DNA of 64,000 bases from Spongiibacter sp. IMCC21906 (GCF_001010805.1 NZ_CP011477.1:1317001-1381000), one strand, 5' to 3'. Positions 43,245 to 54,098 are shown, counted from the first letter of the stretch. Program-made: numbers and translations. Notes: a model not told the origin generated them from the sequence alone.

Positions 43245-43535
43245 ATGAAAATTCGTCCGTTGTACGACCGCGTTGTGGTTCGTCGTAAAGAAGAGGAGCA
43301 AACAAGCGCCGGTGGTATCGTGTTGCCCGGTTCTGCTAAAGAGAAGCCAAACCAGGGTGAAGTTATCGCTGTTGGTGAAGGCAAATTGCTGGAAAGCGGT
43401 GAATTGCGCCCGGTTGGTGTAAAGGCGGGTGACGTTGTGATGTTCGGCCAATACTCCGGCAACACCGTGAAGGTGGATGGCGAAGAGCTGATCGTCCTCA
43501 ACGAAGCTGAAATTTTCGGTGTGGTTGAAGCTTAA
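43245..43535 (+). CDS. groS: Co-chaperonin GroES
   Basis: Heptameric lid of the GroEL chaperonin. The 96-aa protein starts [19 protein letters not shown], has the mobile loop [19 protein letters not shown] that docks on GroEL, and [20 protein letters not shown] at the C-terminus. It is preceded by TGGAGA ribosome site and lies 58 bp before groEL in one heat-shock operon. Confidence 0.98.
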   Translation: MKIRPLYDRVVVRRKEEEQTSAGGIVLPGSAKEKPNQGEVIAVGEGKLLESGELRPVGVKAGDVVMFGQYSGNTVKVDGEELIVLNEAEIFGVVEA

Positions 43536-43575
43536 GGCTTTTTCCACGGATTCATTGAAATCAACGAATTAGTGA

Positions 43576-45249
<1,674 letters not shown>

Positions 45250-45278
45250 TCCCCCGCTTAACCCAAGCTAAGCCTAAG

Positions 45279-45302
45279 GCCCCGCAATTGCGGGGCTTTT
45301 TT
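45279..45302 (+). terminator. Terminator after groEL
   Basis: GCCCCGCAATTGCGGGGC forms a self-complementary stem followed by TTTTTT, a standard rho-independent terminator 30 bp past the groEL stop. Confidence 0.93.
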
Positions 45303-45449
45303 ATGCCCGTTACTTTTGCTGTGCTGGTCTTTATAACGCATATGCTATGTATTGTGTTTCAGTTAGATTAATGTTTTAGTAGTCAACATTGCATCTGTCG
45401 CCGTGTAGGGACAGAGCTGACAAATATAATAAAAACATCAGGTGAGCAT

Positions 45450-48400
45450 ATGGTTTCTAAGCGCGTTCTACTGGGCTTTCTGTGTGTAACGTTGACTGCT
45501 TGTGGCGGCGGATCCGGGGGTGGCAGTAGCAATAGCGACCCGCAAATGACTGGCCAGTTAGTCGACTCCTTGGTTCAGGGTGTTTCTTACGGCGCTAGTG
45601 TCGAGGAAGCGGCTGCAGATAATGCCCCCGTTACTAACAATCAGGGCGAATTTGTCTATCGTCGAGGCAATACCCTTCATTTTTATATAGGTTCAGTGGC
45701 GTTAGGCAGTGCCACAGGTGAGCGTTTTATTACCCTGCGGGATTTGGCGGCAAGCGATACCGCCGCTATTAATATGGCGCGGTTTTTGTTGACGCTGGAC
45801 GCCGATGGTAATCCCGATAACGGTATTGAAATTGTGGCTGCAGTGGCTTTGCAGGCTACTGAACAAGGGTTAATGGCGAATGATTTTGCGCTGAGTGCTG
45901 CTGAGTTTACTGACAGTGGTTTAGCCGATTTTGCCCGTAGCGCTAATGGTGCAGCTCGGACGCTGCTGCCCGCAGCGCAGGCAGAAACCCATTTGCTGGA
46001 ATCCGAAGCCGATATTGCCGATGGACAATTCGACAACGACAAAGGGGGCGATACGGATAGCGACGGGGTGAGTGATGTGGCTGACCAGTGTCCAGCAAGC
46101 TCACCCGGCGCGAATGTTGACGCCGAGGGTTGCGAAATTGAACCCCCTGTAGAAGTGGCAGACGGCGATGCCGACGGGGTGGCTGATGAGCAGGATAATT
46201 GCGTCAACGATGCCAATGCCGATCAACTGGATTTTGATAGCGATGGTGCAGGGGATGTTTGTGATAACGATGACGATAATGACGAGGTTGCTGATAGCGA
46301 GGACGACTTTCCGCTAAATTCAGAAGAAACGACCGACAGTGATAGCGACGGCATTGGTGATAATGCCGACAATGATGATGACAACGACGGTGTGTTGGAC
46401 GGCGATGACGAGCAGCCCACCAGCTTTAATGACATAGATGCCGACGGTGTTGGCGATGGTGTCGACAACTGCCCGGCAACGGCCAACAGTGATCAAGGCG
46501 ACAGCGATGAAGACGGTGTTGGTGATGCTTGTGAGCCACCCGATGCTGATGCAGATGGTATTGCAGACGCCAATGACAATTGCCCCGCAGTGGCAAATAA
46601 CGCGCAGACAGATACCGACCAAGATGGCCTGGGTGATAGCTGTGATAACAGTGATGACCGGGATAGTGACGACGATGGCGTGGGCAATGAATCAGACCTT
46701 TGCGCCAACACTGCCAGTACCGCCACCGTCGATGACCGCGGCTGCGGTCCAGATCAAACCAATGCGGCCTGTGGGGATAATTTAGCGACGGTAGCGGCCG
46801 GGCGGCATCACCAGGTCTTGCTGCAATCCAATAGTGGCGAGCGCATTAGTTTTGAAGTGTTTGAGCCTGCCGAAATTAATTGCGGCGGTCGAGGTCAGGG
46901 CGCACACCCTTTGGTGCTGCATAGCCACGGCTTTGGCGGCGCCAGAGAAAGCGACCCCGCAGCACCGAGTTTTGAGGGCAGTGGTATTGCTGAGTTGTTG
47001 GCCCAAGGCTTTGTGGTGATCAGTATTGATCAGCGGGGCTTTGGTGACAGTAGCGGTTCGGTCAGAGTCATGGACCCTGATTTTGAAGGCTTGGACCAAG
47101 TGCAAATTTTGGATTGGGCTGAGCAAAACCTTGACTATCTTGCCTGGCGCAATGAAAGCAGTGGCGAGTTTATGCCCCAGCCTGCCATGGCGAGCAGTGT
47201 TGCAATGGGCGCCAATCTGCTGGTTGGCGCTATTGGCAGCAGTTATGGTGGTGGTTATCAAATGATGACCCATGCCATTGACGAAAAACAGCGCCTGGAT
47301 GCGATGGTGCCAGACATCACTTGGCATTACCTGCCTTATAGCTTGAACCAGGGTGATGTACTCAAGTCAGTCTGGGCGCTGTTGTTGGTTGGCGGCGGTG
47401 AGGCGGGGAGTTATTTGCCCGGCTTTGAGAACCAGGATTCGCCCCTGGCGAGGGGGATCGACCCCTATATTGTTGAAACCCTTACCCGCAGCTTGGCGAC
47501 CAATGAAGTTCCCCGGGACGCCGAGGCTTGGTTGGGTTACCACAGTCCGCGTTACTGGTGTGGTTTGAACGATCAGGCGAGCATGCCTTACACCCTTTCC
47601 GAAAGTGAGTTGAATAATAATCTATTGGGCAGCATCGAAAATGCAGAAAGTAATACCTTCAATGGCCAGCTTGGTGTGGATGTGCTGTTTACCCAGGGTA
47701 TTCGCGATACCTTATTCAACTTTAACGAAGCGTGGTGGAATTATCAGTGCATGCGAGATCGCGCAGGCGAAGGCAATACAGTCAGGCTGATGACCCATGA
47801 AAATGGCCATATTATTTCTGGCTTTATTGGTGAAACACCCGATCCGCTGTATTTTCAGGCACCGGCAGGCAACTTCGCCTGTGGTGACATTGACCAACGT
47901 CAGGCCCAGTTGGCTTTTTTAAACAGCTCGCTTCGTGACGAGCCGCTGCCAGATTATTTAGCGGACGACAGTCTCTGTTTGTCACTGGCAGATGGCGATG
48001 CCGTGCGAATTCCTGCCGATCAGTTCAAAGCCCGGCGCGGGGCATTCAGCCACTTGGCTGCGGTCGAGTTTTATAGCAGTGCTGAATTGCAGTTAAGCAA
48101 TGTGGCTAACGGCGTTGAGGCCCAGGCCTTGCATCTGTTGGGACAGGCACCGCAAATTGCACCGGTGCTTACGGTTAATGATGACAGCGGTTTGATCTTG
48201 GCTGGTATTCCCCAGGTGGATATTACGGTCAGTACTTTGGCGGGGCTCAATGAGCAGGTTTGCGCATTGGGCAGTATTCCCATCATCCGCTTGGGTTGCG
48301 ACAGTATTTTGTTTGTTGGTGTCGGCATTCGTAAAGGGAGTGGCGAGTGGCAGTTGCTGGATGATCAGCTCGCCCCGGTAAGAGGCTTGGGTCAACACTT

Positions 48401-48605
48401 AAGCGTAGATTTGGTGGGGGTTGCTGAACGTTTGCAGCCCGGCGATGAAATTGGTTTGTGGGTCAGCGGTTATCATCCTCAGTACATCAGTTCCTTTTCT
48501 CGGGACGCGACCATCCCTGCCGTGAATGTCTCTGCGCAACTGCGATTGCCGCTGTACGGGGTAACGGCCGAGGGTGAGCTGGATCTGCAAGTTCAAGGCC
48601 AGTAA
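45450..48605 (+). CDS. Large lipoprotein with thrombospondin type 3 repeats and a secreted alpha/beta-hydrolase domain
   Basis: A 1051-aa surface or periplasmic lipoprotein. Signal with lipobox LTACGGG; an N-terminal about 180-residue domain with FVYRRGNTLHFYIGSVALG; then calcium-binding thrombospondin type 3 repeats (about 195-430) built on DxDxDG motifs such as DSDGVSDVADQCP and DADGVADEQDNC; then a CocE/S15-like alpha/beta-hydrolase (about 460-800) with VLHSHGFGG (oxyanion), ISIDQRGFGDSSG, the nucleophile elbow GSSYGGGYQ and a candidate His in LMTHENGHIISG; and a C-terminal about 250-residue beta-rich domain like those of CocE-type enzymes. Substrate unknown: peptide, ester or polyester are possible. 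ATG 45450 has AGGTGAG upstream. The acidic repeats suit a calcium-rich marine setting. Confidence 0.85.
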   Translation: MVSKRVLLGFLCVTLTACGGGSGGGSSNSDPQMTGQLVDSLVQGVSYGASVEEAAADNAPVTNNQGEFVYRRGNTLHFYIGSVALGSATGERFITLRDLAASDTAAINMARFLLTLDADGNPDNGIEIVAAVALQATEQGLMANDFALSAAEFTDSGLADFARSANGAARTLLPAAQAETHLLESEADIADGQFDNDKGGDTDSDGVSDVADQCPASSPGANVDAEGCEIEPPVEVADGDADGVADEQDNCVNDANADQLDFDSDGAGDVCDNDDDNDEVADSEDDFPLNSEETTDSDSDGIGDNADNDDDNDGVLDGDDEQPTSFNDIDADGVGDGVDNCPATANSDQGDSDEDGVGDACEPPDADADGIADANDNCPAVANNAQTDTDQDGLGDSCDNSDDRDSDDDGVGNESDLCANTASTATVDDRGCGPDQTNAACGDNLATVAAGRHHQVLLQSNSGERISFEVFEPAEINCGGRGQGAHPLVLHSHGFGGARESDPAAPSFEGSGIAELLAQGFVVISIDQRGFGDSSGSVRVMDPDFEGLDQVQILDWAEQNLDYLAWRNESSGEFMPQPAMASSVAMGANLLVGAIGSSYGGGYQMMTHAIDEKQRLDAMVPDITWHYLPYSLNQGDVLKSVWALLLVGGGEAGSYLPGFENQDSPLARGIDPYIVETLTRSLATNEVPRDAEAWLGYHSPRYWCGLNDQASMPYTLSESELNNNLLGSIENAESNTFNGQLGVDVLFTQGIRDTLFNFNEAWWNYQCMRDRAGEGNTVRLMTHENGHIISGFIGETPDPLYFQAPAGNFACGDIDQRQAQLAFLNSSLRDEPLPDYLADDSLCLSLADGDAVRIPADQFKARRGAFSHLAAVEFYSSAELQLSNVANGVEAQALHLLGQAPQIAPVLTVNDDSGLILAGIPQVDITVSTLAGLNEQVCALGSIPIIRLGCDSILFVGVGIRKGSGEWQLLDDQLAPVRGLGQHLSVDLVGVAERLQPGDEIGLWVSGYHPQYISSFSRDATIPAVNVSAQLRLPLYGVTAEGELDLQVQGQ

Positions 48606-48638
48606 TCAAGTCGCTATTTATCGCGTTTGCAATGCTAA

Positions 48639-48665
48639 CGGGGCAGCCAGCTGCCCCGAAAGTTT
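48639..48665 (+). terminator. GC-rich stem-loop after the large hydrolase gene
   Basis: CGGGGCAG and CTGCCCCG pair perfectly around a CCAG loop; the following AAAGTTTG is not a clean T-run, so termination may be weak. Confidence 0.5.
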
Positions 48666-48715
48666 GCTAAGATCGCCGTCATGCCTATTCAAAACGATGA
48701 CAGGGAGGGCGAAGC

Positions 48716-49396
48716 ATGGAGCTGAAATCCGTAGTCCCCTGGGGGCGCGCTTTTGCTGAATATCAGGCAATGTTCGCGCTTAAAGAAAGCGATTTAGAAC
48801 GCCGCATTCTTGGTTGTGGTGACGGTTCAGCCAGCTTTAATGCCGAACTGCATTTGCGGGGTGGCCAAGTGGTTTCTGTCGACCCGATCTATGTTTTTTC
48901 AGCGGACCAACTTCGTCAACGTCTTCGCCAAGTCTATCCCAATATCATTGCTCAAATGGCCAGAGAGCGGGGGCGGTATGTGTGGAGTAATTTTCGCGAC
49001 CCGGATCACCTTGGTTCGGTCAGAATGTCGGCGATGAATCAATTTCTTGGCGACTTCAGTCTCGGCCTTGAACAAGGGCGTTATGTGCCTGCCAGTCTCC
49101 CTGAACTGCCTTTTAAAGATGGTCAATTTGATTTGGCGCTGTGTTCACACCTGTTATTTGCCTACAGTGAACAGATCACCGCAGCGCAACATATTGCCGC
49201 TATATTAGAGATGTTGCGGGTGGCTAAGGAAGTGAGGATTTACCCCTTGCTGGATATTGAAGGCTATCCTTCCACGCATTTGAGTGACGTGGTCAGCGAG
49301 CTTGCCGAGGCTGGCATACAGGTCGATAGACAAACCGTCGGTTACGAACTTCAGCGCGGTGCGACGGAAATGCTCAGTCTTTCTCGCCGGGTTTAA
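48716..49396 (+). CDS. Class I SAM-dependent methyltransferase-like protein
   Basis: A 226-aa protein with a Rossmann methyltransferase pattern: motif I is RILGCGDGSASFNAEL (GxGDG type), followed by the acidic end of strand 2 in VVSVDPIYVFSADQL and motif IV-like QFDLALCSHLLFAYS. Substrate not recognised. The GxGxG loop is G-C-G-D-G, slightly unusual but workable. ATG 48716 follows GGAGGGCGAAGC. It stands alone between the hydrolase gene and a mutarotase gene. Confidence 0.75.
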   Translation: MELKSVVPWGRAFAEYQAMFALKESDLERRILGCGDGSASFNAELHLRGGQVVSVDPIYVFSADQLRQRLRQVYPNIIAQMARERGRYVWSNFRDPDHLGSVRMSAMNQFLGDFSLGLEQGRYVPASLPELPFKDGQFDLALCSHLLFAYSEQITAAQHIAAILEMLRVAKEVRIYPLLDIEGYPSTHLSDVVSELAEAGIQVDRQTVGYELQRGATEMLSLSRRV

Positions 49397-49405
49397 TGCC
49401 TTTAG

Positions 49406-49429
49406 TGGTTTCTTAAATGGTTTCTTAAA
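49406..49429 (+). repeat. Tandem duplication of TGGTTTCTTAAA
   Basis: Two perfect 12-bp copies (49406-49417 and 49418-49429) lie just after the methyltransferase stop and before the mutarotase ribosome site. Probably a slippage duplication. Confidence 0.6.
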
Positions 49430-49470
49430 TCGTATTTTATTTTACCCAATCTTTAGCAGGGAGAGGCATT

Positions 49471-50412
49471 GTGCTGGGTGGACAGAATCTAAACATTAAC
49501 AGCGAGAATATCCGCCTCACCGATAGCAACATACTTTACGGTAGTGCCGAAGCGCTTCCTTGTCTCGTGGTGGATACGCCGCGCTGCTCTGCAGTGGTGG
49601 CTTTGCAAGGCGCCCAGTTGCTTTCATTTAAACCCACTGGCGACAGAGACTGGCTATGGCTTAGCCCTTTGGCGACATTTCGGCCCAGTGTTGCCATTCG
49701 CGGTGGTATTCCTATTTGTGCGCCGTGGTTTGGGGTTAATCGTCGCCAAACTGAGTTACCCAAACATGGTTTTATGCGAAACCGCGAATGGCAATTAAGC
49801 GCAGCCGATGACTTGGCTGATGACCTGGTGCGTTTGCGTTTTAAATTTAAATCTGAAGCCGAGGACACGGCTGGTTTTCCGTGGCCAATTTATGCCGAGC
49901 TGGAGATGTATTTGGCAGAGGAAGTATCGCTATCCCTCCGCATTGGCAATATGGGGGATTTGCCCATGCCTTTGAGCTTTGCTTTTCATTCGTACTTTGC
50001 CGTTAATGACCTTTCCCGAGTTGAGATTCCAGAGTTGGCGGGACAGCAGTATTTAGATAATACCGATGCGTTAAGCTCTAAATTACAGCCTGCTGCGGTG
50101 CGTTTTTCTGCTGAGGTCGATCAGGTTTATAACGGTATTGCGGCAAGCCAATCACTATGTGCCGGGGATGATGTCATTTATGTCACGGCGTGGCATTGTG
50201 ATACTGCAATTGTTTGGAACCCCGGAGAAGCTTTAGCCGCATCGATGAGTGACGTCGGAAGTCACTTTAACGAGTATGTTTGTTTAGAGCGAGGCATGGC
50301 TTTTCAAGATGAACAAGAACTCGCGGCAGGTCAGGAGTTTCAGGGGCACATGAGCATTGCGCGAACCCTTGAGCGGGGCATGATGATATTGCGGGGGATT
50401 AGTGCCGCTTGA
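49471..50412 (+). CDS. D-hexose-6-phosphate mutarotase (aldose 1-epimerase-like, YeaD family)
   Basis: Equilibrates alpha and beta anomers of glucose-6-phosphate. The 313-aa beta-sandwich protein has the family blocks VALQGAQLLSF, AIRGGIPICAPWFG, KHGFMRNREW (with a catalytic His), SFAFHSYFAV (second His) and ETTD-like CLERGMAF. Start GTG 49471 has GGGAG eight bases upstream. No other sugar metabolism genes are adjacent. Confidence 0.9.
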   Translation: MLGGQNLNINSENIRLTDSNILYGSAEALPCLVVDTPRCSAVVALQGAQLLSFKPTGDRDWLWLSPLATFRPSVAIRGGIPICAPWFGVNRRQTELPKHGFMRNREWQLSAADDLADDLVRLRFKFKSEAEDTAGFPWPIYAELEMYLAEEVSLSLRIGNMGDLPMPLSFAFHSYFAVNDLSRVEIPELAGQQYLDNTDALSSKLQPAAVRFSAEVDQVYNGIAASQSLCAGDDVIYVTAWHCDTAIVWNPGEALAASMSDVGSHFNEYVCLERGMAFQDEQELAAGQEFQGHMSIARTLERGMMILRGISAA

Positions 50413-50472
50413 ATGTTCAGGATGAGTTAAGGCGCGGTGGGTACACTACGACTGTTTTCAATCATTAAATAA

Positions 50473-50502
50473 TAACAATCTATGAATAAACATGGATTGT
50501 TA
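50473..50502 (+). promoter_or_regulatory. Twelve-base-pair hairpin in the leader of the CC0125-like lipoprotein gene
   Basis: TAACAATCTATG (50473-50484) pairs with CATGGATTGTTA (50491-50502), twelve pairs with one G-U, around the loop AATAAA. It ends 22 nt before the lipoprotein ATG and just upstream of its GAGAGG ribosome site. It may be an RNA control element or an operator. Confidence 0.5.
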
Positions 50503-50524
50503 GTAAAACAGTTGAGAGGTATTT

Positions 50525-51067
50525 ATGCGTTTGACAGTGTTATTGATTGCCGTTTTATCCATGGGCTTAGTTGCCTGCAGTAGCTCAACAAGCTATCAAG
50601 CGGCTGAGAAACGAGGCGATTACGGTTATACAGAAACTGCGCTTGGCAAAGATCGCTATCGCATTACCTTTAATGGCAACTCGGCCACAGATAAAGAAAC
50701 GGTGAACGATTATGCCTTATTGCGGGCTGCTGAATTAACTCTGCAAGAAGGGTATAGCTGGTTCCATTTGGTGAACCGCGATAATGACAGCAAAAGCCGC
50801 ACTAGCACGTCTGTTTCTGGTGGCACTGGATTCGGCGGTGGTACGTCGGTCTATCAGCGCTGTGGTTTGTTGAGCTGTGACACCGTGGTTTATGATTCAC
50901 CAAACCGTTTCAGTGGCGGTGTTGCTTCATCAAACACCCGCACCTCATATTCTTCTTCTTTAGAGATTAAGATGGGTAAGGGTAAAATGCCTAACGATGC
51001 AGAAGCTTACAATGCTCAGGAGTTGGCATCGACAATGCGTCGCTGGATGAGCACGGGCAGCAAATAG
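50525..51067 (+). CDS. Small lipoprotein (CC0125/CC1285-like)
   Basis: A 180-aa protein with a lipoprotein signal (LSMGLVACSSS). Mature region DYGYTETALGKDRYRITFNGN, then LLRAAELTLQEGYSWFHLV, resembles the CC0125/CC1285 family of conserved lipoproteins, in which the adjacent strand and helix form a small alpha/beta domain. The region from about 95 to 145 is serine- and glycine-rich with a likely disulfide (RCGLLSCDTV). Function unknown. It has its own terminator. Confidence 0.8.
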   Translation: MRLTVLLIAVLSMGLVACSSSTSYQAAEKRGDYGYTETALGKDRYRITFNGNSATDKETVNDYALLRAAELTLQEGYSWFHLVNRDNDSKSRTSTSVSGGTGFGGGTSVYQRCGLLSCDTVVYDSPNRFSGGVASSNTRTSYSSSLEIKMGKGKMPNDAEAYNAQELASTMRRWMSTGSK

Positions 51068-51090
51068 CTTGACGCCAAAGCGTGATGTTA

Positions 51091-51115
51091 AAGCCGGGCG
51101 TTGCCCGGCTTTTTT
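51091..51115 (+). terminator. Terminator after the small lipoprotein gene
   Basis: AAGCCGGGC-GTT-GCCCGGCTT with a following TTTT run, a classical rho-independent terminator 24 bp past the stop. Confidence 0.92.
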
Positions 51116-51158
51116 GTGTCAGCTTTTTATGCTGTTGATTTATAAATGAGGTGAAGTA

Positions 51159-51521
51159 ATGAGCGAGACTGTTGCCGTATTGGGAGCCAGCCCCAAACCT
51201 GATCGTTATTCCTGCAAAGCCGTAATGCTTCTGGATCAGTACGGTCATAAGGTCATTCCGGTGAATCCCTATCACCAAAATGTGGCCGGTATTGATTGCG
51301 TAAAAACCCTGCAGGGCTTGGACGGGATTGATACGGTGACCTTGTATCTCAATCCCGATTTATTGGAATCGCAACTGGATGAGTTGATTAGCTTAAAACC
51401 TCGGCGGGTGATATTTAATCCCGGCACCGAAAGTGCCGAGCATCAACGTCGGTTGGAAGCTGCTGGCATTACGACAGAAGAAGCCTGCACCTTAGTGTTG
51501 CTGCGAACTCATCAATTTTGA
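51159..51521 (+). CDS. CoA-binding protein (YccU-like CoA_binding_2)
   Basis: A 120-aa single Rossmann domain. AVLGASPKPDRYSCKAVMLL has the GASxxPxRYS motif of the family, followed by HKVIPVNPYH and VIFNPGTES. It is a cytosolic protein of unclear function; related domains bind CoA. ATG 51159 has GAGGTGAAG upstream. It converges with the carboxylesterase gene. Confidence 0.88.
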   Translation: MSETVAVLGASPKPDRYSCKAVMLLDQYGHKVIPVNPYHQNVAGIDCVKTLQGLDGIDTVTLYLNPDLLESQLDELISLKPRRVIFNPGTESAEHQRRLEAAGITTEEACTLVLLRTHQF

Positions 51522-51556
51522 GGGCTTGCTCCAGACTGCGGCAGGCGGCAGGAAGC

Positions 51557-53152
51557 TTAATCGATAACCGCTTTTTTCTTGATCCTTCCCTCCCAGCGGG
51601 GCCAGAAAAGCGCCGTGGGATAGGTATTCGGGTCCCCCGTTTCCATAAAGCCTTTTAAGGCTGCGGTCATCTGTTTGTGAATTCGAACCCGGTCTTCCCG
51701 GTTGCTGGGTTGCCATACAAAGTTACCAAAGTCTTCGCTATTTTCCTCAAAATTGCCAAACAAGAAAAACAGGTCCAAGCCGTGAAACGTGCCAAAGGCT
51801 CTTCTCCAAGGGTTGGGAAAATTGTCCCACTCAAAGGTATAGCGATACAACGGCGCGCCCGTGTCGATAAAATTTTTACTGGCCTGTCGCAGTTTGTGCT
51901 GTGCGTAGACATCGCCTAACAAGCTGAACAATTGATATTGCAGCAGGTTTTCAGGGACCAAATCTCGAATATTGATGTCTGGCGCTGTTAGGGCAAGTTG
52001 ACTCAGGGTTTGTAATGCTTGTTCGCTGAGTTCGGATAAAGAGAAAAACAGCAGCAGCCCCGCCTCGTCTTCTGTCGAGCCCAGCAGTAAGGGGACGGCA
52101 TTGATCAGTTCCTCGGCGGGTGTATCTCCCTCCGCAGGCAGTACATAGCCATCGGCACGGTCAAACGTGTAGCCAATATTGTCATCCTTGTTGTCGGGAT
52201 CGCCCACTGTCGCATCGAGAATTTCTTGGGTGGATTTGTCGTGGAGATAGGCGTAAAGCGTTTGCTTGTCCATGGCTCTTAGACGGGCATCGAATGCCTC
52301 ATCGGACAGTGTTGCCCCTTCCTGATTCATCAGGTTGTGAATAAATTGCCGGCTGCGGTCTTCCAGTGCGGGCCGGTCTGTTCCCAGCGGCACCGCCGAC
52401 AGAATGGCGGCGCGGGAAAACAGGCCGCTGGCCAGAGGCGAACGCAGCAGCGCCCAGACGCTGATGCCACCTGCGGATTGCCCCATCAACGTAACGTTGT
52501 TGGGGTTACCGTCAAAGGCTGCAATATTGGTTTGTACCCATTCCAGGGCCTTGATAATGTCCAGCAGGGCAAAACTGCCGGAATTGCTGGCCGGGTCGCC
52601 TTCAATATTCAACGCAGTGTTGTGCATACTGCCGAAGATGCCCAAGCGGTAGTTGATGGTGACCACTATCGCACCCGTTTCTTCGGCCAGGGCGGCACCA
52701 TCGTAAAGCCCTAGTGAGGTGGCGCCCATGGTGCCACTGCCGCCGTGGACAAATACCAGCACATCTCGGGGCGCAGGCGATTTGCTGGCGGGTTGCCAGA
52801 CATTGAGATAAAGACAGTCCTCTGCGCCAAAAGGTTGTTCATAGTCTGCCACATTGTCGCTGGCAAACAGGTTGCCGAATTGGGCACAGGGCTGGCCGTA
52901 GGCGTCAGCCTTTTTAACGCCAGCCCAAGAAGCTGGGTCTTGAGGGGCGACCCAGCGAAGTTCGTCCACCGGGGGTGCGGCATAGGGGATGCCTAAATAG
53001 CGAGTGGTGGCCCCTGTTTGCTCGCCTTGGATACGGCCGCTGTCGAGGCTTATCCCCTCGTTGCTATTGCTGTTGTTGCATCCCAAAAAAATGAGAAGAA
53101 GGCTTGCGAAAAAAATCGGAGTGCAAGGTTTGAGCAAGAAGTGCCTGGGCAT
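51557..53152 (-). CDS. Lipoprotein type B carboxylesterase
   Basis: Secreted or envelope-anchored serine esterase/lipase of the COesterase family. The 531-aa protein has a signal ending LLIFLGCNNS (lipobox LGC), then GRIQGEQTGATTRYLGIPYAAPP, EDCLYLNVWQPA, the oxyanion motif FVHGGSG, the nucleophile elbow LMGQSAGGIS, an acidic residue in STEDEAGLLL and the histidine in FHGLDLFFLFGN. I start at ATG 53152, since the additional 33 upstream codons begin from a non-ATG and hide the signal. Substrate unknown; such proteins hydrolyse esters of aromatic or alkyl alcohols. Confidence 0.92.
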   Translation of the reverse strand: MPRHFLLKPCTPIFFASLLLIFLGCNNSNSNEGISLDSGRIQGEQTGATTRYLGIPYAAPPVDELRWVAPQDPASWAGVKKADAYGQPCAQFGNLFASDNVADYEQPFGAEDCLYLNVWQPASKSPAPRDVLVFVHGGSGTMGATSLGLYDGAALAEETGAIVVTINYRLGIFGSMHNTALNIEGDPASNSGSFALLDIIKALEWVQTNIAAFDGNPNNVTLMGQSAGGISVWALLRSPLASGLFSRAAILSAVPLGTDRPALEDRSRQFIHNLMNQEGATLSDEAFDARLRAMDKQTLYAYLHDKSTQEILDATVGDPDNKDDNIGYTFDRADGYVLPAEGDTPAEELINAVPLLLGSTEDEAGLLLFFSLSELSEQALQTLSQLALTAPDINIRDLVPENLLQYQLFSLLGDVYAQHKLRQASKNFIDTGAPLYRYTFEWDNFPNPWRRAFGTFHGLDLFFLFGNFEENSEDFGNFVWQPSNREDRVRIHKQMTAALKGFMETGDPNTYPTALFWPRWEGRIKKKAVID

Positions 53153-53390
53153 GGTATATAAAAATCCAAATGATTTTGGTAACGCTGAAGAGTGGCCTAA
53201 GACATCTTGGCGATGAGAAAGTGTGGGCGAGGGGCTCGGCGGGCAGGTCAAAATGTGTTTTTTGTGATGGGCTGCGCTGTTTCAGAAAAATGGTGTCAGG
53301 AGGGATTTGACAGGATAGTTGCGATGCTCAGTACTTAGATTTTTAGTACTTAAATTTTCAATTCTTGTTTCTGGAATGAAGTCTGGAATA

Positions 53391-53415
53391 AAAAAGGGAG
53401 CCAATGGGCTCCCTT
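53391..53415 (-). terminator. Terminator after the PuuD-like gene
   Basis: On the minus strand AAGGGAGCCC-ATT-GGCTCCCTT is followed by TTTTTATTCC, a rho-independent terminator 24 bp past the stop. Confidence 0.93.
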
Positions 53416-53438
53416 GCAGTAACTATGGTGTGTTGAGA

Positions 53439-54098
53439 TCAGACAAATTGTAGTAGTGCCAGCATGCCCGCTGCCAGAGCGATACTGCAGTGCACAACGC
53501 CGACCACGGTGGTCATGGGGCCGGTTTTGCCAAACAGGGCGTTGAGTTCCAGCAGAATGATGATGGCGATGCAGGCCCATAAACCATTGCTGATGTTCAG
53601 GCCTTCTGCACCGCCGCCGATTACGGCAGAGGCAGCATTTCCTGAGCCGTGGAAGGATCCCATCATGCCAATCAGCATCGGTGCTGAGAACAGGGTGTTG
53701 GTGCGGGAAGCCAGGCCTGCTTTCGGCGCGGCTTTTGAGGCGTCGCCGGCTTTAATGCCGCAGACGATTTTTTGATTTGGCCAAATTATCAGCCATACAT
53801 TTAAAAACATCAGTGTGCCCATTAAGGCGCCGATGATGATATAGGCATTGAGGCCGCGCTGGGCAACAAAGTGCAGCATGGCAAAGCCGGTAAGGAAGGT
53901 GAACATGGCGCCCCAGCGGAACCACCACAGTGCACGTGGCGCCAGTTTACGTACGGCATCGGCTTTGGCATTGGCCTCAGCCTCTTTGAAATATTCGGTT
54001 TGTACAAAATTGAAGTAGTACAGCAGTCCAATCCACGTCACGCCAAACAGCACGTGCAGCCAGCGTAGTAATAAGTCTATTGATATATAGGCGTCCAT
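53439..54098 (-). CDS. PuuD-like membrane protein (urate hydroxylase N-terminal domain only)
   Basis: A 219-aa inner-membrane protein with about six hydrophobic segments. Its sequence (LLLRWLHVLFGVTWIGLLYYFNFVQ, WWFRWGAMFTFLTGFAMLHF, NVWLIIWPNQKIV) matches the N-terminal membrane domain of PuuD-type urate hydroxylases, with His and Trp residues suggestive of heme binding. The characterised enzyme also has a C-terminal cytochrome c domain with a CxxCH motif; no such motif is present here and no purine catabolism genes are nearby, so the urate role is doubtful. It may be a membrane cytochrome-b-like protein. Confidence 0.75.
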   Translation of the reverse strand: MDAYISIDLLLRWLHVLFGVTWIGLLYYFNFVQTEYFKEAEANAKADAVRKLAPRALWWFRWGAMFTFLTGFAMLHFVAQRGLNAYIIIGALMGTLMFLNVWLIIWPNQKIVCGIKAGDASKAAPKAGLASRTNTLFSAPMLIGMMGSFHGSGNAASAVIGGGAEGLNISNGLWACIAIIILLELNALFGKTGPMTTVVGVVHCSIALAAGMLALLQFV

